A DNA stretch of 64,000 bases from contig NC_056032.1 of NCBI RefSeq assembly GCF_004379255.2, positions 31,159,322 through 31,223,321 of the forward strand. Reading direction: 5' to 3'. Source of the DNA: Salvia splendens (Eukaryota; Streptophyta; Magnoliopsida; Lamiales; Lamiaceae). Every line of letters begins with the position of its first letter. Positions within the stretch are counted from its first letter, which is position 1. Made by a program: the position numbers and the translations under genes. Shown here piece after piece: positions 21,767-34,604 of the stretch. Below the pieces are notes generated by a model, which saw only the letters and a list, made by a program, of their open reading frames with translations, was not told where the DNA came from and ran no database searches.

Positions 21767-22753
21767 TCATTCATTCCTATGCTTAGTATAAAAGTACATA
21801 TGATATAGGAATGGAATAAACTGTACACGCACACTAAACAAATAGACACACTAACACACATTCATACACAACACACATATTATACACACTATATGTACAC
21901 AAGATGTATATACAAATTACATACATGCGTTGCGCAAATGCACATAAAATAAACACACACTGCACAATGTGCTCTCACACACAAACAACCCTACACACAA
22001 AACAGATACATTGCACACAACACATACAATACACACACTACATATCAAAACACACATACAACCCACACACTACACACAATGTAGACAATTTTGTATGTGT
22101 ATCAATGTCTGTAGGGAAGTCAATTCAATTCAAAACTCATGGGTTAGCCCAAATAGCCTCACAACTTGATAGGGCTAGAATTGAAATTTATAGCCGTAGA
22201 AAATCAGGACCAAATGACCCTAAACCATATAAATCGCTGCCCAAAAGGGTTGATCCGAAATTAACCTAAGCCCAATTGACCCAATCAATTTTTATTACTT
22301 TTGTCAAATTTTAAAAATTAGTAAAATACTTTTTTTAAAATGATGTGAAAATATATTCTTAGTCATTATTTAGAAGTCGTATTCATTATTTTATTTTACT
22401 TTTTCATTAAAGTAATTATATGAAAAAATATATTCTAATTTCTTTATGAATTACATATATATTAGTTTTGAGTTATAATAACTTTCATTTGTATTTGTAT
22501 GTGTATTCATGTATTATAGATATAAAATCGTCAATAGAAATATATTAATTAATAAAGTATTAAAATAGTTGGCACGATGAGTTAATCTAAAATCCAAAAG
22601 TTCAGGGATATGGTTGATGATTTATAACTTAGACAAATTATAACTCGATGGTCCATAATCGAATAGTCAGCTAACTAAATAGAGTTAGTTCAAACCCGAG
22701 CGGGTTAACATGATTAACATTCCTATGTATATGCAATGAGTGCAATGTGTGTG
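21767..22753. repeat. Block B, segment 2
   Basis: No gene. It continues block B after the copia element: an AC-rich tract (21795-22100), then GGACCAAATGACCCTAAACC (22208-22227), the intact version of the site where block A was split at 7192. The TTGGCACGATGAGTTAATCT segment follows, and a GT-rich start at 22735. It is interrupted by the LARD-type element and resumes at 32463. Confidence 0.8.
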
Positions 22754-23449
22754 TGTAACACCCCTTACCTGGTAGGTAAACCCACCGAATAAGTGATGTC
22801 ACGTTTCAGTATTGAAAACCCTTGCTGAAATTTTCCTTTTTTTTTTAGTTAAAAGCACAATTAAAATCAATTACATTTAAAAAAAACTTAACATTTATCC
22901 AGCGGAAGATTAAAGATTAAACTATTACACAACATGCCACGACTACTAAACCAAGTTGACCACCAGTGACTCGCCAAAGATGCAAAGCTGCTCAACACCA
23001 CTGACATAATATCAACTGTAACCTGCATGGGGAAAAAGAAGGGGAGTGAGCTCGAAAGCCCAGTAGCAATATCCAAACTACAAAATCCAACCCTCTCAGC
23101 TAAGACAATAGTAACTACATTATTTCCTTTTTAATCTTTTGCTTGGTTTCATTTTAATTTCACAAATTTTAAAAAATACTTACAATCTCACTATATCAAA
23201 CTTATCTATATTTTCGTCATACAACTGTTTCATATATTCTTACTTATGTCTCTTTAGATATTTCACATATCATCATATATTATTTCATATCACATTTTTC
23301 TCCTTTTACCATTTATTTTCATATACTATTTTTCTGTGTTAATTACCCCGAGCGGGGAGCGATCAACATAATATATCATTTCTTCCGCGTGAGGTCCGAT
23401 CAACAATCATATCATATATCATATTTCACAAATCACATATCACATATCA

Positions 23450-23850
23450 CAGATCCTTATTCCCAAGTCATCAGATATTATTTTATCCATCACAGATTAT
23501 TATTCACAAGTCATTAGATATTATTTTATCTTATCTTATTATATATCACAGATCACAAATTACAGATCCTTATTCAGAAGTCGTCAGATATTATTTTATG
23601 TTATCTTATTATATATCACAGATCACAGATCACAGATTCTTTATTCAGAAGTCATCAGATATTATTTTATCTTATCTTATTATATATCACATATGACATA
23701 ACTTTATTCACCAGTCATCAGATATTATTTTATAAGTCACAGATTACAGATTCTTATTCAGAAGTCATCAGATATTATTTTATACGTAACAGATTACAGA
23801 TTCTAATTCAGAAGTCATCAGATATTATTTTATATTATCTTATTGTATAG
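23450..23850. repeat. degenerate CAGATATTATTTTAT repeats in left LTR
   Basis: The phrase (A)GTCATCAGATATTATTTTAT recurs about seven times at intervals of 40-80 bp, separated by ATCACAGAT words. The same array is at 29262-29720 in the right LTR. Confidence 0.75.
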
Positions 23851-23950
23851 CCCCAATATCTGCTTGGTTTCAGGTAGGGTACACGGACCAGATCAGAAAC
23901 AGAATGAGATGCAGACGCGGATTTTGTCCTCGGGAGGACTCCGCACAGAC

Positions 23951-24170
23951 CACCCATAGGGTGCATATCAGATAATCAGACCACCCATGAGGGTGCAGAC
24001 AGATAATTCAGACCACCTATGAGGTTGCAGACAGATAATCAGACCACCCATAGGGTGCACATCAGATAATCAGACCACCCATGAGGGTGCAGACAGATAA
24101 TTCAGACCACCTATGAGGGTGCAGACAGATAATCAGACCACCCATGAGGGTGCAGATCAGGCAGATCAGA
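23951..24170. repeat. about 32-bp tandem repeat inside left LTR
   Basis: CAGACCACCCATGAGGGTGCAGACAGATAAT-like units repeat seven times, with variants ATAGGGTGC and CTATGAGG. The right LTR has four units at 29826-29945. The difference of three units explains much of the LTR length difference. Confidence 0.85.
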
Positions 24171-27100
24171 TAGGGGCCCATCAGATAACAGACGATCCTC
24201 GCTTCGGTGATCTAGAAGATGAGTGATCACAGATAATGCAGCGCTGCTGTCCTATGGCATGCCAATTGTACCCAACATATATGACCAAGCAAACGGGACG
24301 TTTTATTTCATATTCTTCTTTCAACTCTCTTTTTTTCACATTTATTCCATTTCCAAATATCACTTCAGATAATCGTTCTTATCGAATTCACAGACATTCT
24401 AAACTTTTATTATATGCTTTTATAACCTTTATATAATATTCTCTTGTTTCATTTTATTCAGGCTCTACTTATCGGATAACTTCTTTTTCATATACATTCA
24501 GATATCTTTTCATAATCTATTAAGGCATATTTCACATTATTCAGATCTTCATAATTTATTACATTTCATTGCATATCATATCCAATGTCTTTTATTCATA
24601 TTCGTACCATTTTTCCGCAGATCATTCATATCAAAATGAATAAGTATCATAATAATCCACATATTAAATCATAAGCATATTTAAGCACATTATTTAATTA
24701 ACATATCACATATAATCACATTATAGCACACACCATCTCAACCAAAGGAATTAAAAATCATAGAGAGGATACGCTACCTCGTAGGCTTATAAACATAAGC
24801 CTTTATCACCTTTCGACGCTTCGCTACCTTCTAAGTCCATTCCTTAGTGATCTTCTTACTATATATCTATTCGCCTTTACACATTATATAAATATCAAAC
24901 TATAAGTCATTTATTCACATAATTATGAACATACGTCTTATTATCTCATTCCTTAACCGTTGCGCCCGTATTTTCAATTTTATCGGCTCTCGGCCCCCTA
25001 CCGAATTTCTAAAATTCTCATAAATTCACATTAACCTTTATATTTATTCTAAATTATATTTCCATAATCAAATTATCAAACTTAAATCAATAACCATATT
25101 ATCTACTAATGCCCTTTTTTCGATACATTCGACTGTAGGGTACCGACATCTGATTCACTTCTAACGACTTTACGTACATTCCTTACTCACCTCACTAATC
25201 AAGATTAGGAATTCCCAATTACCTTAGTTAACCTCTAATTATATAGACTTTTAACTTAGGGATTTTTGGGAACAATCCCCCAAAAACTGAAAGTTGTCGA
25301 AACGACGTCGGAAAATTCTCGAAAAATGGCGTTGGCTCCAGTTTTCGACGTAGATTCTAAACACACTATCAAATTAACCAATATAAATACACATCCCATA
25401 GATATTGAAGGTCCAGATTTCAAACCCTTTCCATTTTGATGCCTAAAGTCCGATTTTCTTTCGTTTTCCTATTCTAAATGCGTTTCTATGTATCATATAA
25501 CCAATATCCATGTCCCTTTCAATCCATTAACCATCAAAATTCAACATTATATAACTTAGGTTTTGATCCCTTCATCAACAACATACCATAGTATTTTATC
25601 CTTGAATTAAACTATCAAAACCTTACCTATGTCGCCTTACGATAGCACAAACGTCAATATTTCGAAAATTAAAAGGTGCAAACTCCTCAACCCAGTTTGA
25701 ACGAAATTTCAGAATTCATACTCATTAATTAATCAAAATTCAAGCTATAAAAATAATATAGAAGTATAGAGCTACCTTGATTTATCGGGATTTACGCGAT
25801 TGTACGTTCGATATGCTGAAAAACGGGGCTCGAATTTGCAATAAAAGCTTGAGATGTCTATGGCTATTGAGGAGCACGAAATTTTGAAGAATAAATGAGG
25901 TTGGAGGTTCTAGAAATGACCCCAATTGTCTAGAAGGTTCCTTATTTAAATTATGCCTAACTTTTATTTAATACTATTAATTAAGTTAAAATACTTTATC
26001 TTGTAACATTTTATTTCCTCATCAAATAAATTCATTTACAATGTTTCTTTTTACCGTCTCGTAGAATTTTAATACTAGTTTAATGTAAAATTATTCTCAT
26101 CCGAAACCTCAAATGTTTCGCTGATCGATTTTGCAAAAAACCGAAATAATCGGCGATAAAAATTCCAATTACCCTCAAAATTCCCAAATTAACTCCTCAT
26201 ATTATTTACATACATTTTAGGTCATTTCTCATAATTTATAAAATTATTAGCCTAAAATTTTGATTTACGATTTTACGCGTGCAACGAAAATCGTTGATAA
26301 TCGGTTGAACGACTTCTCGTCTAAATTTTTTACCAAAGGGTCCGACTTAACTACTAATTCGCTTCACATATCTAGACATTTTGATAAGCCCTACAATCCA
26401 GGATACTACACAAATCCTAAGAATTTTCCAATTTAGTCATCGAACAGCTTTAATCGACGACTTTTCTCAAGAACGTACCAGAACTCTCTAAAACTTAATT
26501 CTTTGCTCACATATCTTTTCTAACACTTATTTAAGACTTATATTTCATTATTCCATGATTTATTGGATTATCAAAATTTATTTTGTTATTTATTTCGAAT
26601 TATTCGCCGAAAACCCTAATTTCGCCGATTTACGGCACCAGAAATTCACTTTTCCGTCTAAGGTGGATTTTGGGGCATTACAACTCATCCCCCCCTAAAA
26701 AGAATTTCGTCCTCGAAATTCCATCGGATTTTCTTACTCCTGAAGCGCCATGGTTTCTCTTATGTCATTTCATGGCATTACGTCATTTCCTATTCGTAGT
26801 GTATCCTCATTTTCCGCATCAAGCCACAAAATCGTACTTAAATCACATAATCCACCTTTCACATATAATATCACATAAGTTCATATTTCACCCTAATATA
26901 TCATATTAAGTTTATTAGTTCCATCATGTCACAGATTCAATAATATACATAAGCATACTTATCAAATTATATCGCATACTTCTTTACATTTTATTATGTG
27001 ACAGATTTCAGCATAAGTTCCAATGTGAAATCCATAGCTCATATTCCAACAATCATTCATCAAATAGCATATAAAATCACATAATCAGCTTTTTCACACT

Positions 27101-27408
27101 CAGATTCCCCATTCGCATTCACATGATAATGCCACCATTTTTATTACTCATTTATCCCGTACACCATTCTAGTTCATTTTTAACTTATTCCTGTTGTCCT
27201 CTTGTATCATATCAATTTACATACCATTTATCAAACTACATAATCCCACCTTGATTCACCACTTATTGCATATTGTTTCTATTATAGTCATCATCTCTTG
27301 TTATTATAATTCCGTAGTTAATTTATTCTATTAGTTTCTACCAAAAATTGGGCAGCATCTCCCCCAAAATAGAGCATGTCCCCCAAAATAGAGCATGCCC
27401 AAAAACCA

Positions 27409-27511
27409 ACAGGATTCGGATTCGGATTCTCCCCAAAAATAGAGCATGCCCAAAAACCAACAGGATTCGGATTCAGATTCGGATTCAGATTCGGATTCGG
27501 ATTCGGATTCG
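27409..27511. repeat. hexanucleotide microsatellite (GATTCG)n
   Basis: GGATTCGGATTC is repeated in two runs (27412-27431 and 27465-27511), separated by a copy of the neighbouring 16-bp word. Translated it gives alternating Arg/Phe or Ser/Glu, which is not a gene. Confidence 0.9.
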
Positions 27512-28535
27512 GAGCATCCAGACAAATTAATCATCCACAACAAAATTCAAACATCTCCCAAATAATCAACAACAGTTCACATTATCACCAAATACCATAT
27601 TTATTGTCATTTCTCAGCACACATCAATTATTAACACAATTTGCATAAATGTCAAATACCACATTCATTTTCAAATTCCATTATATATTGGTCATCAATA
27701 CATTTCACATTCTTTCAAACACACATATGATTCTCTGGATTCCATAATTTCAAGCATGGTACCATTTTTCCTCGTATAGTTCAATTTCAAACTCATATAT
27801 TTATTTCATTTAAAACTCACATTTTTAGACATATCATTTCATATATATTATAGCTCACTTAGAGCACCCATTTTCATTTTCTATTTCATATCTAAATCTT
27901 CATTTAAATTTCCATATTCACTTAGCTCGTCTTCGAGCGCACACATAGTTCTTACGGAGTTCACATTCTAATTAGATCACCTTTTGTATCACATATCTTA
28001 TATCATGTACAATTACTTAGCTTATATCTTTATCACATCACATCATATTTCCTATTGCCCAATTCTGAGCACACATATAATACATACAAAATTCATACTT
28101 CCATTCACATCACATAGCCCGATCTCGAGTGCACATACAACCCATTCAAGGGCACACAGATTCAGATCATATAATTTTACCTATAATCAACTTCTTATTT
28201 CAACATATTATCGAATAATATAATTGAAGTTAATCTCATTTCTTCCATTAGAACACACTTTTCATCAGCAGTTTCAGACACATCCTCCCTGCACTTTTTT
28301 TAAAGTCTTTTATACACACTGACGCTACCGAGATTCGAGCTATATGAGGTGGCCAGTCCCATATAACATCTTTCTCGGTCACACGGGAAACTATGTCCTG
28401 TACTTTGTTAACCTCTTTCCACTTTAGACCTAGGTAGCTGCATCGAGTCACTGGTACTAACAGACATTTACTCCTATGTGGCATGTTTCTACACACTTTA
28501 TTGACTCACTTTTATCCAGAACCGCCTAAACCTAT

Positions 28536-28547
28536 GCTCTGATACCA
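28536..28547 (-). promoter_or_regulatory. primer binding site of LARD-type element
   Basis: On the minus strand TGGTATCAGAGC lies five bases after the end of the right LTR. It is an exact match to the plant initiator tRNA-Met primer site. Confidence 0.95.
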
Positions 28548-28552
28548 AAACT

Positions 28553-31500
28553 TGTAACACCCCTTACCTGGTAGGTAAACCCACCAAATAAGTGATGTCA
28601 CGTTTCAGTATCAAAAACCCGTGTTGAAAATTTTCTTTTTCTTTTTAGCTTAAAAGCACAATTAAAATCTATTACATTTAAAAAAACTTAACATTTATCC
28701 AGTGGAAGATTAGAGATTAAACTATTACACAACATGTCACGAATACTAAACCAAGTTGACCACTAGTGACTCGCCAAAGATGCAAAGCTGTTCAACACCA
28801 CTGACATAATATCAACTCTAACCTGCAGGGGGAAAAAGAAGGGGAGTGAGCTCGAAAGCCCAGTAGCAATATCCAAACTACAGAATCCAACCCTCTCAGC
28901 TAAGACAATAGTAACTACATTATTTCCATTTTAATCTTTTGCTTGGTTTCATTTTAATTTCACAAATTTCAAAAAAAATACTTACAATCTCACTATATCA
29001 AACTTATCTATATTTTCGTCATACAACTTTTTCATATATTCTTACTTATGTCTCTTTAGATATTTCACATATCATCATATATTATTTCGTATCACATTTT
29101 TCTCCTTTTACCATTTATTTTCATATACTATTTTTCCGTGTTAATTACCCCGAGCGGGGAGCGATCAACATAATATATCATTTCTTCCGCGTGAGGTCCG
29201 ATCAACAATCATATCATATATCATATTTCACAAATCACATATCACATATCACAAATCCTTATTCCCAAGTCATCAGATATTATTTTATCCATCACAGATT
29301 ATTATTCACAAGTCATTAGATATTATTTTATCTTATCTTATTATATATTACAGATCACAAATTACAGATCCTTTATTCAGAAGTCATCAGATATTATTTT
29401 ATCTTATCTTATTATATATCATAGATCACAAATTACAGATCCTTATTCAGAAGTCGTCAGATATTATTTTATGTTATCTTATTATATATCACAGATCACA
29501 GATCACAGATCACAGATTCTTTATTCAGAAGTCATCTGATATTATTTTATCATATCTTATTATATATCACATATGACATAACTTTATTCACCAGTCATCC
29601 GATATTATTTTATACGTAACAAATTACAGATTCTTATTCAGAAGTCATCAGATATTATTTTATACGTAACAGATTATAGATTCTAATTCAGAAGTCATCA
29701 GATATTATTTTATATTATCTTATTGTATAGCCCCAATATCTGCTTGGTTTCAGGTAGGGTACACGGACCAGATCAGAAACAGAATCAGATGCAAACGCGA
29801 ATTTTGTCCTCGGGAGGACTCCGCACAGACCACCCATAGGGTGCATATCAGATAATCAGACCACCCATGAGGGTGCAGACAGATAATTCAGACCACCTAT
29901 GAGGGCGCAGACAGATAATCAGACCACCCATGAGGGTGCAGATCAGGCAGATCAGATAGGGGCCCATCAGATAACAGACGATCCTCGCTTCGGTTATCCA
30001 GAAGACGAGTGATCACAGATAATGCAGCGTTGCTGTCCTATGGCATGCCAATTGTACCCAACTCATATGACCAAGCAAACGGGACGTTTTATTTCATATT
30101 CTTCTTTCAAATATCTTTTTTTCACATTTATTCCATTTCCAAATATCACTTCAGATAATCGTTCTTATCGAATTCACAGACATTCTAAACTTTTAGTATA
30201 TGCTTTTATAACCTTTATATAATATTCTTTTGTTTCATTTTATTCAGGCTCTACTTATCAGATAACTTCTTTTTCATATACGTTCAGATATCTTTTCATA
30301 ATCTATTCAGACATATTTCACATTATTCAGATTTTCATAATTTATTACATTTCATTGCATATCATATCCAATGTCTTTTATTCATATTCGTACCATTTTT
30401 CCGCAGATCATTTATATCAAAATGAATAAGTATCATAATAATCCACATATTAAATCATAAGCATATTTAAGCACATTATTTAATAAATATCTCACATATA
30501 ATCACATTATAGCACACACCATCTCAACCAAAGGAATTAAAAACCATAGAGAGGATACGTTACCTCGTAGGCTTATGAACATAAGCCTTTATCACCTTTC
30601 GACGCTTCGCTACCTTCTAAGTCCATTCCTTAGTGATCTTCTTACTATAGATCTATTCGCCTTTACACATTATATAAATATCAAACTATTAGTCATTTAT
30701 TCACATAATTACGAACATACGTCTTATTATCTCATTCCTTAACCGTTGCGCCCGTATTTTCAATTTTATCGGCTCTCGGCCCTTTACCAAATTCTAAAAT
30801 TCTCATAAATTCACATTAACCTTTATATTTATTCTAAATTATATTTCCATAATCAAATTATCAAAATTAAATCAATAACCATATTATCTATTAATGCCCT
30901 TTTTCGATACGTTCGGCTGTAGGGTACCGACATCTGATTCACTTCTAACGACTTTACGTACATTCCTTACTCACCTCACTAATCAAGATTAGGAATCCCC
31001 AATTACCTTAGTTAACCTCTAATTATATTGACTTTTAACTTAGGGATTTTTGGGAACAATCCCCCAAAAAGTGAAAACTGTCGAAACGACGTCGGAAAAT
31101 TCCCGAAAAGTGTCGTTGGCTCCAGTTTTCGACGTAGATTCTAAATACACTATCAAAATAACCAATAAAAATGCACATCCCATAGATATTGAAGGTCCAG
31201 ATTTCGAACCCTTTCCATTTTGATGCCTAAAGTCCGATATTCTTTCGTTTTCCGATTCTAAATGCGTTTCTATGTATCGTATAACCAATATCCATGTCCC
31301 TTTCAATCCATTAACCATCAAAATTCAACATTATATAACTTAGGTTTTGATCCCTTCATCAACAACATACCATAGTTTTTTTTTTTGAATTAAACTAACA
31401 AAACCTAACTTATGTCGCCTTACGATAGCACAAACGTCAATATTTCGAAAATTAAACGGTGCAAACTCCTCAACCCATTTTGAACGAAATTTTCAGAATT

Positions 31501-32462
31501 CATACTCATTAATTCATCAAAATTCAAGCTATAAAAATAATATAGAAGTATAGAGCTACCTTTATTTATCGGGGTTTACGCGATTGTACGTCCGATATGC
31601 TGAAAAACGGGGCTCGAATTTGCAATAAAAGCTTGAGATGTCTATGGCTATGGAGGAGCACGAAATTTTGAAGAAGAAATGAGGTTGGAGGTGCTAGAAA
31701 TGACTCCAATTGTCTAGAAGGTTCCTTATTTAAATTATGCCTAACTTTTATTTAAATTAATTAAGTTAAAATACTTTATCTTGTAACATTTTATTTCCCC
31801 ATCAAATAAATTTATTTACAATGTTTATTTTTACCCTCTCGTAGAATTTTAATACTAGTTTAATGTAAAATTATTCTCGTCCGAAACCTCAAATGTTTCG
31901 CCGATCAATTTTGCGAAAAACCGAAATAATCGGCGATAAAAATTCCAATTACTCTCAAAATTCCCAAATCAACTCCTCATATTATTTACATATATTTTAG
32001 GTCATTACCCATAATTTATAAAATTATTAGCCTGAAATTTTGATTTACGATTTTACGCGTGCAACGAAAATCGTCGATAATCGGTTGAACGACTTCTCGT
32101 CTAAATTTTCTACCAAAGGGTCCGACTTAACTACTAATTCGCTTCACATATCTAGACATTTTGATAAGCCCTACAATCCAGGATACTACACAAATCCTAA
32201 GAATTTCCCAATTTAGTCATCGAACAGCTTTAATCGACGACTTTTCTCAAGAACGTACCAGAACTCTCTAAAACTTAATTCTTTGCTCACATATCTTTTC
32301 TAACACTTAATTAAGACTTATATTTCACTATTCCATGATTTATTGAATTATCAAAATTTATTTTGTTATTTATTTCGAATTATTCGCCGAAAACCCTAAT
32401 TTCGGCGATTTTCGGCACCAGAAATTCACTTTTCCGTCTAAGGTGGATTTTGGGGCATTACA
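28553..32462 (-). repeat. 5' LTR of LARD-type element
   Basis: 3910 bp, collinear with the left LTR over its whole length. It has four units of the CAGACCACC repeat instead of seven, an extra CAGATATTATTTTAT unit near 29340-29400, and an A/T-run difference near 31376. Confidence 0.93.
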
Positions 32463-32818
32463 GTGTGTATTGTGTGTGTACAACGTATGTATTATTTGTG
32501 CAGTGTGTGTCGGTGCAATGTGTGTATTATGTGTGTTGTCTATGTTGCGTGCTCAGTGTGTGTATTGTGTCATTGTGTGTATGTCTAGTATACAATATGT
32601 ATATCGTGTGTGCAATTTATGTAGTGTTGTGTGTGCGTACGCGTGCGCGTGCGCAGTGTGTCTTCTATGTGTTCGGTGTGCAATGTGTTGTATTGTATGT
32701 ATGAAGTGTGTGTGCAGTTCATCTGGAATATGTCCAATTTTATTGTTTTGGAATTTAAAATTTCTAATTTAGTTAAAAAATTAAAATTTTAGAATCTATA
32801 ATACAATCAAATGTAGTA

Positions 32819-33067
32819 CTCCCTCCGTCCCATAATAATTGTCACTTTTTTCCATTTCGGTCCGTCCCACAATAATTGTCACACTTTATTTTTACTATAA
32901 ATGATAAGTAGGTCTCATATTCCACTAACTCACTTCACTTACATTTTATTATAAACCAATATAAAAAAGTGGGTCCCACATTTCATTAACTTTCCAACCA
33001 ACTTTTTTTACATTTCTTAAAACTCGTGCCCACAATAAAAGTGATAATTATTGTGGAATGGAGGGAG
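32819..33067. mobile_element. Stowaway-like MITE
   Basis: 249 bp, with ends CTCCCTCCGTCC and inverted GGAGGGAG and TA on each side. The right arm is the complement of the left (ATAATAATTGTCAC against GTGATAATTATTGTGG). Block C has no copy at the equivalent site (46018). Confidence 0.9.
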
Positions 33068-33379
33068 TATAATATAGTGTAATATAACAAATATAACATC
33101 TTTTGATTAGAAAAGGAAACCTTGCCGTTTAAAATATCTGTCGTTATGAAACGTGTGTCCCCTCACGTTTATGCATTAAGTTTTAAAAGTTGCATTAAGT
33201 TTTAAAAGTTCGCATATCGTAACAATGTTTTATAGAATGGACAACTTTAAGTGTGTTTTCTTTGAGGTTTCTTCAACCGTATCGTGTAGCGGAAATTTGA
33301 ATTATTATTTTTGTTGTGCGAAGCAAATTTATGTGGTTTGTTTTTTCACCATTCCAGTTATTTTTTACAATCAAATGTA

Positions 33380-33821
33380 CTCCTTCCGTCCGTTAATAGG
33401 AGTCCCATTTTTTCATTTTAGTCCGTCCGCGAATAGGGTCGCACCTTCCACTAACTCATTCTACTCACATTTCATTTAAAACTAATATACACAAGTGAGA
33501 CCCCTATTCCACTATCTTTTTTCCACCAACTTTTCTTAATACTCCCTCCGTCCCATGCTACTCTTACTTTTCACTTTGACAACTTAAATTTGAACATAAG
33601 TAATTAGTGTAATTAAATTAAAATTTTAAGTGCAATATGGCAACACGTGTTAAAGGAAACACGAACTAAATTAAATACCATAATTTTTTTTATCTAAAAT
33701 AGAAATAGTGCAAATAATTTGGGACCGTCCGATAATGAAATGTGCAAGTAGCATAGGACGGAGGGAGTATTTCTTAAAACTCGTTCCGTCGAGAAATAGG
33801 ACTATGGGCAGACGGATGGAG
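33380..33821. mobile_element. Stowaway-like MITE split by another
   Basis: The outer element opens CTCCTTCCGTCC and ends GACGGATGGAG, with TA flanks. A second MITE (33542-33767) is inserted in its middle. Removing it restores the usual TTTCTTAATATTTCTTAAA of this family. Confidence 0.85.
33542..33767. mobile_element. Stowaway-like MITE nested in another MITE
   Basis: 226 bp, ends CTCCCTCCGTCCCATGC and GGACGGAGGGAG, TA target duplication. It lies within the MITE at 33380-33821, so it is the younger of the two. Confidence 0.9.
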
Positions 33822-34090
33822 TATTATTTAGCTATCCCACTTTCATGTTGCAAACCAATAAATAAAGTTAGATATGATGCTAGTTCTACTGGTTGAGGTT
33901 TAGGGTTCTGATGGTATCCAACCATGTGCCCTAATTGTCATTATGTAACCCGTAATTTTGTGCCCTAAATCTAACACTAAATGTGATAATATGTCTCCTT
34001 AAGAGTATCTTTCGTATGTATATGTGTCGCAAATCTAAAACTAAATGTGATAATATATCTTTCGGGCAATAAAGCATTTTTCAGCAATAT

Positions 34091-34245
34091 AATTTCAGAT
34101 TCTCTGTACCAAAACAAAAAAAATGGAAGGAGAGGGAGATAAGAGGAGAGGAGAGGAGAGGAGAGAGAAAGAGAGACTATCCATTAATTATTATAAGAAA
34201 GGGTGCCTAGCAGCCCTGCAATCATTTATGTAATCTAGAAGAGTA
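34091..34245. repeat. AT-rich spacer with (GGAGA)n tract
   Basis: No gene. A purine run of GGAGA/GAGAGGA units lies at 34124-34177. Confidence 0.7.
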
Positions 34246-34604
34246 AGGTAATCTGCAACGCTGTCTCTTATTCGTCCCTTAACCGTCCCTTAAATTACTA
34301 TTAATGAGCTCCACTATACTTTTTTACTCCATCTCTTAATTAAGGGACGGAACCTGCAACACTCCATATCTTATCTATTCCTTAACCGTCTCTTAAATTA
34401 CTATTCATTCAATTTTATTTTTTATTTTTATTTCCAACCAAATTCAATTAATAAAAACACACTTCATTAAATAAAATAAAATTACAACATAAAATTAAAT
34501 TACAACTTAAAATTCAAAAAAATAAAAAAAGCACATAATTAAAATCCTAAAAAAATAAAATTACATAATTTAAAATACAATTTTATAGAAAATTAAAAAA
34601 ATTA

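Larger units (their letters stand above)
22754..26682 (-). repeat. 3' LTR of LARD-type element
   Basis: 3929 bp. On + it begins TGTAACACCCCTTACC and ends GGGGCATTACA. It contains a run of CAGATATTATTTTAT-type repeats (23460-23840) and seven units of the CAGACCACCCATGAGGGTGC repeat. Small frames inside it are chance. Confidence 0.93.
26683..28552 (-). other. internal region of LARD-type element, no gene
   Basis: 1870 bp, AT-rich, with stops in all frames at short intervals. It includes a tandem CCCAAAATAGAGCATG word at 27362-27395, repeated once more near 27440, and a GATTCG/GATTCA microsatellite (27412-27511). The longest minus frame (28496-28248, 82 codons) has no recognisable motif. Confidence 0.8.
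22754..32462 (-). mobile_element. non-coding LTR retrotransposon (LARD-type), complete with TSD
   Basis: Two LTRs of 3929 and 3910 bp flank an 1870-bp internal region without coding capacity. The 5-bp target duplication GTGTG is exact (22749-22753 and 32463-32467). Orientation is minus: the PBS (TGGTATCAGAGC) lies next to the right LTR and a T5AG8-type polypurine tract next to the left. Ends TGTAATGCC...GGTGTTACA and the PPT context (rc of TTTCGTCCTCGAAATTCC at 26703) resemble the Tekay/Del Ty3 group. It must have moved with proteins of another element. LTRs differ by scattered substitutions and copy number of an internal repeat, so it is older than the copia insertion. Confidence 0.93.
32463..34090. 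repeat. Block B, segment 3
   Basis: No gene. It begins with a GT-rich tract (32463-32712). Then it matches block C from GAATATGTCCAATTTTATTG (32727, 45929) through TAAGAGTATCTTTCGTATG (34000; 46498 in C). Three MITEs sit inside it. Confidence 0.8.

Noticed and set aside
27331..27648. Frames with Ser-Glu or Arg-Ile/Phe-Gly repeats
   Set aside because: They translate the GATTCG microsatellite inside a non-coding element.
28248..28496. 82-codon minus frame near the PBS of the LARD-type element, as possible gag
   Set aside because: No capsid or zinc-knuckle motif; length is within chance for this composition.
32363..32772. Cys/Val-rich frames of 109-113 codons spanning 32462
   Set aside because: They cross from the LARD LTR into the GT-rich tract of block B, so they cannot be an ancestral gene.
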